In this document: piece by piece, positions 61,169 to 64,000 of the stretch
Numbering within the stretch: position 1 is the stretch's first letter
How the letters are laid out: each line of letters starts with the position of its first letter
Assembly (NCBI GenBank): GCA_003439945.1
Contig: QVRM01006004.1
Coordinates: 186,001-250,000 of the forward strand
Reading direction: 5' to 3'
DNA: 64,000 nt
Source of the DNA: Dermanyssus gallinae
Lineage: Eukaryota > Arthropoda > Arachnida > Mesostigmata > Dermanyssidae
Notes under the pieces: model-generated
Told to the model about the DNA's origin: nothing
Databases searched by the model: none
What the model saw: the letters and a program-made list of their open reading frames with translations, nothing else
Position numbers and translations under genes: made by a program

Positions 61169-64000
61169 CTGCAACGACGGCCAACCAGAAAGAAGAGAGT
61201 TGTTGTTTGTTAGCTGTTGATTGATTGACTGACTCGATCGTTCGATGTTCGATCGATCGACACCCGTTGGTTAGTTCGTTGGTTAGTTAGTTAGCTAGTT
61301 TGTTTGTTTATCTGTTTATTACAGCACGACAACAGTGGTTATTGTTGTTGTTGTGCTGCTGCTGCTGCAGATACAGCTGCTGCTGCTGCTGAAGTAAGTT
61401 GCACAAACGAAACTGCAACGGTTCGAACACGCTGACTGCTAATAGCGCCGCCGCCGCCGCCACAGATGCGCACGCTAAAACGGATACGGATATTCGTATC
61501 GTGTCGTCGTGTTATGACTGACTCACTCACTGTCCGACTGACTGTCTGGCTGACCGAACGACTAACTGATTTACGTCAATATGACGACGACGTTACCGGT
61601 AGCGATGCCGGTTTCCCGCCATTAACAAATCGAACGGCAAACAGACTGAGACTCTCCGATAGAGAGAGCGAGAGAGAGAGCGAGATAGATACACAGCAGA
61701 GAAACGGAGCAAGATACAAAGATCAATCGAACGGACGGAGGGAGGGAGGGAGGGAGCGGGGGAGGACAGAGACCTGCCGGTATTGTTGCTACTAATGGTT
61801 GCTACAAGTAGGTAGAAACGTGGACGTTCGATGTACATTTAGTCAGCTTGCCAGTCAATCAGCCAGCCAGCCAATCAATCAACAAGTCAACCAATCAATC
61901 AACAAGTCAATCAATCAATCAATCAACAAGTCAATCAATCAATCAACAGAAGGGAAAATCGCGCGGGCACGTGGGCGGGCAAACGAACATGCGAACGATC
62001 GAACAAGCTCAAACAATCAGACAAGTAGACGAACTCCTACATCACACCACGCAAACAACACCTCAATCGTTCTCGATTCTCTCTCACATACCCACGCACG
62101 CAGAGGCGACACGACACGTACACACGCGGACACTGCAGGATCCACAGAATCAGATCGTGGTCGTGGTTGTGGTTGTTGTGGTCGTGCTCGTGGTTGTGGC
62201 GGTCAACTTAAACAATTCACGAGAAGAGAGACAGGGCTCAAGTCAGATCAGCAGCAATCACATGAGGCTGTTAGATTGCGTACGACGTTTTCATCGACGC
62301 GGAGTCGGCGGCGCGGAGAAGGTCCACAGATGCAGGCAGGTACATACAGGACAGCGAAATACGTAGATAGATACGTAGATAGGTGATACATAGACTCGCG
62401 CAGATACACAGCCACGAACACAAAGGCAGAGAGAGACCAGACAGGCAGACGGGCGGAAGAACGTACACAGAGTCACATAGACACACACGCACCGAAACGA
62501 CGCCGAGAGAGTTGAGTGGGAGAGACCCGAACGAAACTGTTGATGTCTACACCGCGCGGCAACCCATGATGAGTACGTGAGTCACGGTGAGGGTCCGGCA
62601 AGGCGGGGGGAAACGAGTCGACGGGTAAGGGAAACAACAGGGAGATGAAGAAGAAGAAGGCGGGGTACGCATGAATCACGTAGCTAAATCGATCCGGTCA
62701 TCTCAACCAGTTGATAGTTTACTTCTTAGTTTCTCTCTTCGGTCTGTCCGTTGTTCGGTCGGTCGGGTGGTTCAGTCTCAGCAGTTGTCCGAACACGGAA
62801 CGATGGACCCTCGCTCACCCCCGGCAGCGTGTCCGTCGCTTTTCGTGTTGTCCGGCTAGTACACGTAGGGACGTTCTCGCGTATGCACGTATGCTCGCGC
62901 AGGCGTTCCTCTGCTCAGGCCGGAGAAACGGCAGCTGTTCTAAACGTAACAGCAGAACACGTCGTTGCAATAGACGTAACACGGCAGATCTCTCTATTTC
63001 TCTCTGTGTTTCGATTTCTCTCTCCGTCTCAATTTCCCTCTCTCTGCACGTGCGTATGTACTATGATGCGTTCGCGTGTTTTTGTTGTTTTGTTGGTTCG
63101 TCCGTTCATTCATCCGTTTCTAGATTGGTTCTCTGTCGGTCGTTGTGGCTATTGTTGTTGTTGTTGATAGAAGCGCGTATAGAAGAAGCAATCTCCGCAC
63201 GGCAGTAGAGCAGAGCAGACCGGCGAACGCGTGCTCCGAGAGCGTGCAATAGAACTGCCGTCGTACGAACAACGATATCAACAACAACAACACCACCACC
63301 GAAAAACAGAAAAGGAGGTTGTCTGTCTGAGCTAGCAAAACTGGCCTTTTCTTTACTCGTTTCGACAGTTGCCACAGTCCGCAGTTGACCGAGAGCTGGA
63401 GTTGTGTAGAGCTCGTGCCCGTCGGGTAGAGCTGTTGCACGAGGAGGAAGAGAACTAAGCACTTAGCAGCAAGTCGTAACGTAGTAGTCTATCAGGAACG
63501 AAACGAAACCGTGCACTTGTTTTCGATACGAGATAAAGATAAAGAACGTCTTTTGATGAGATGCTGAAGTCTGGCAGGCTAATTAACTGGCTGGCACTGC
63601 TGCTGCTGCAGAAGACACATCACAATGTCATCGGCATAAATAGTGAACTCGATTCATGAGTTCTTGACGTTCGTGGTTAATCTTGCTATTGTTGTCGGCG
63701 TTGTTAACGTTGTTATTCTTGTTGTTGTTGACAATTATTGATGTTGTCAGAAGAAGGTGTCGTTGTCAACGTTGTTGTTGGTGTCGTTGTCAACGTTGTT
63801 GTTGACGCCGCAGTAATCTTAGTTTTGATTTCTAGTCGCCTACTCGAGTCGTGCCGGTATTCCGTATAGCACCGAATATGCTATGCTGATTGATGCTGAC
63901 GGTGGCTGGCCGGTGCAATCGCTGCTGCGCGGTGACTCGGTGAGAGAAGAAGGTGACGACGACGACGACGACAACAACAACAACAACAATCACAAGTGAC
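61169..64000. other. Region upstream of the candidate MADF first exon
   Basis: Same triplet-rich landscape. Contains a (CAAT)n/(caagt) compound repeat at about 61857-61950 and (GTT)/(GAC) tracts toward the right edge. Long open frames on both strands are low-complexity. A promoter or 5' UTR exon of the MADF gene would be expected here but I cannot point to it. Confidence 0.4.
61857..61950. repeat. (CAAT)n compound tandem repeat
   Basis: Runs of CAAT interrupted regularly by caacaagtc, giving a higher-order unit of about 20-28 bases repeated about four times. Confidence 0.9.

Overview
Eukaryotic nuclear DNA, most likely from an arachnid (mite or tick). No prokaryotic-style gene layout is present. 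The pointers are a spliced defensin whose cysteine spacing is that of tick/mite defensins, an arthropod-type U6 snRNA with a TATA-only pol III promoter, an LTR promoter with an arthropod TCAGT initiator, mariner elements, and very abundant (TA)n. The arachnid assignment is inference from the defensin class and style, not from a species match.

Layout. 1-25 kb is AT-rich, loaded with (TA)n/(TAA)n tracts and decayed transposons, and holds the identifiable genes. These are: a nest of two broken mariners, a SINE piece and a truncated U6 copy (1.7-2.8 kb); a three-exon defensin gene on the minus strand (6525-5083); an apparently intact U6 snRNA gene with its TATA box (10.70-10.83 kb); a dead non-LTR reverse transcriptase (11.6-12.3 kb); a second non-LTR remnant on the minus strand (13.2-13.7 kb); a perfect 30-bp hairpin (15.25 kb); and an LTR-retrotransposon 3' end whose LTR is split by an almost intact mariner (16.0-17.9 kb). 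The three C-terminal coding exons of a MADF-domain nuclear protein, minus strand, lie at 25212-23228.

25.4-64 kb is a different landscape: GC-richer and built largely of short (AAC)n, (ACG)n, (AGC)n and (ATC)n triplet tracts on both strands, CT-rich tracts, tandem minisatellites and two full-length tRNA-derived SINEs. Almost every long open frame here is a triplet-repeat artefact. One convincing exon is embedded at 61168-61068 (minus). It ends in a consensus donor in phase 0 and joins in phase to the MADF exon at 25212. I therefore interpret most of this domain as one ~35.9-kb intron of the MADF gene, with its upstream region to the right. This linkage is inferred from strand and phase.

How parts relate: the defensin is a secreted innate-immunity peptide. 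The MADF protein is a predicted sequence-specific DNA-binding transcription regulator. U6 is a spliceosome core RNA. There is no evidence that they are functionally coupled. The rest is mobile or repetitive DNA.
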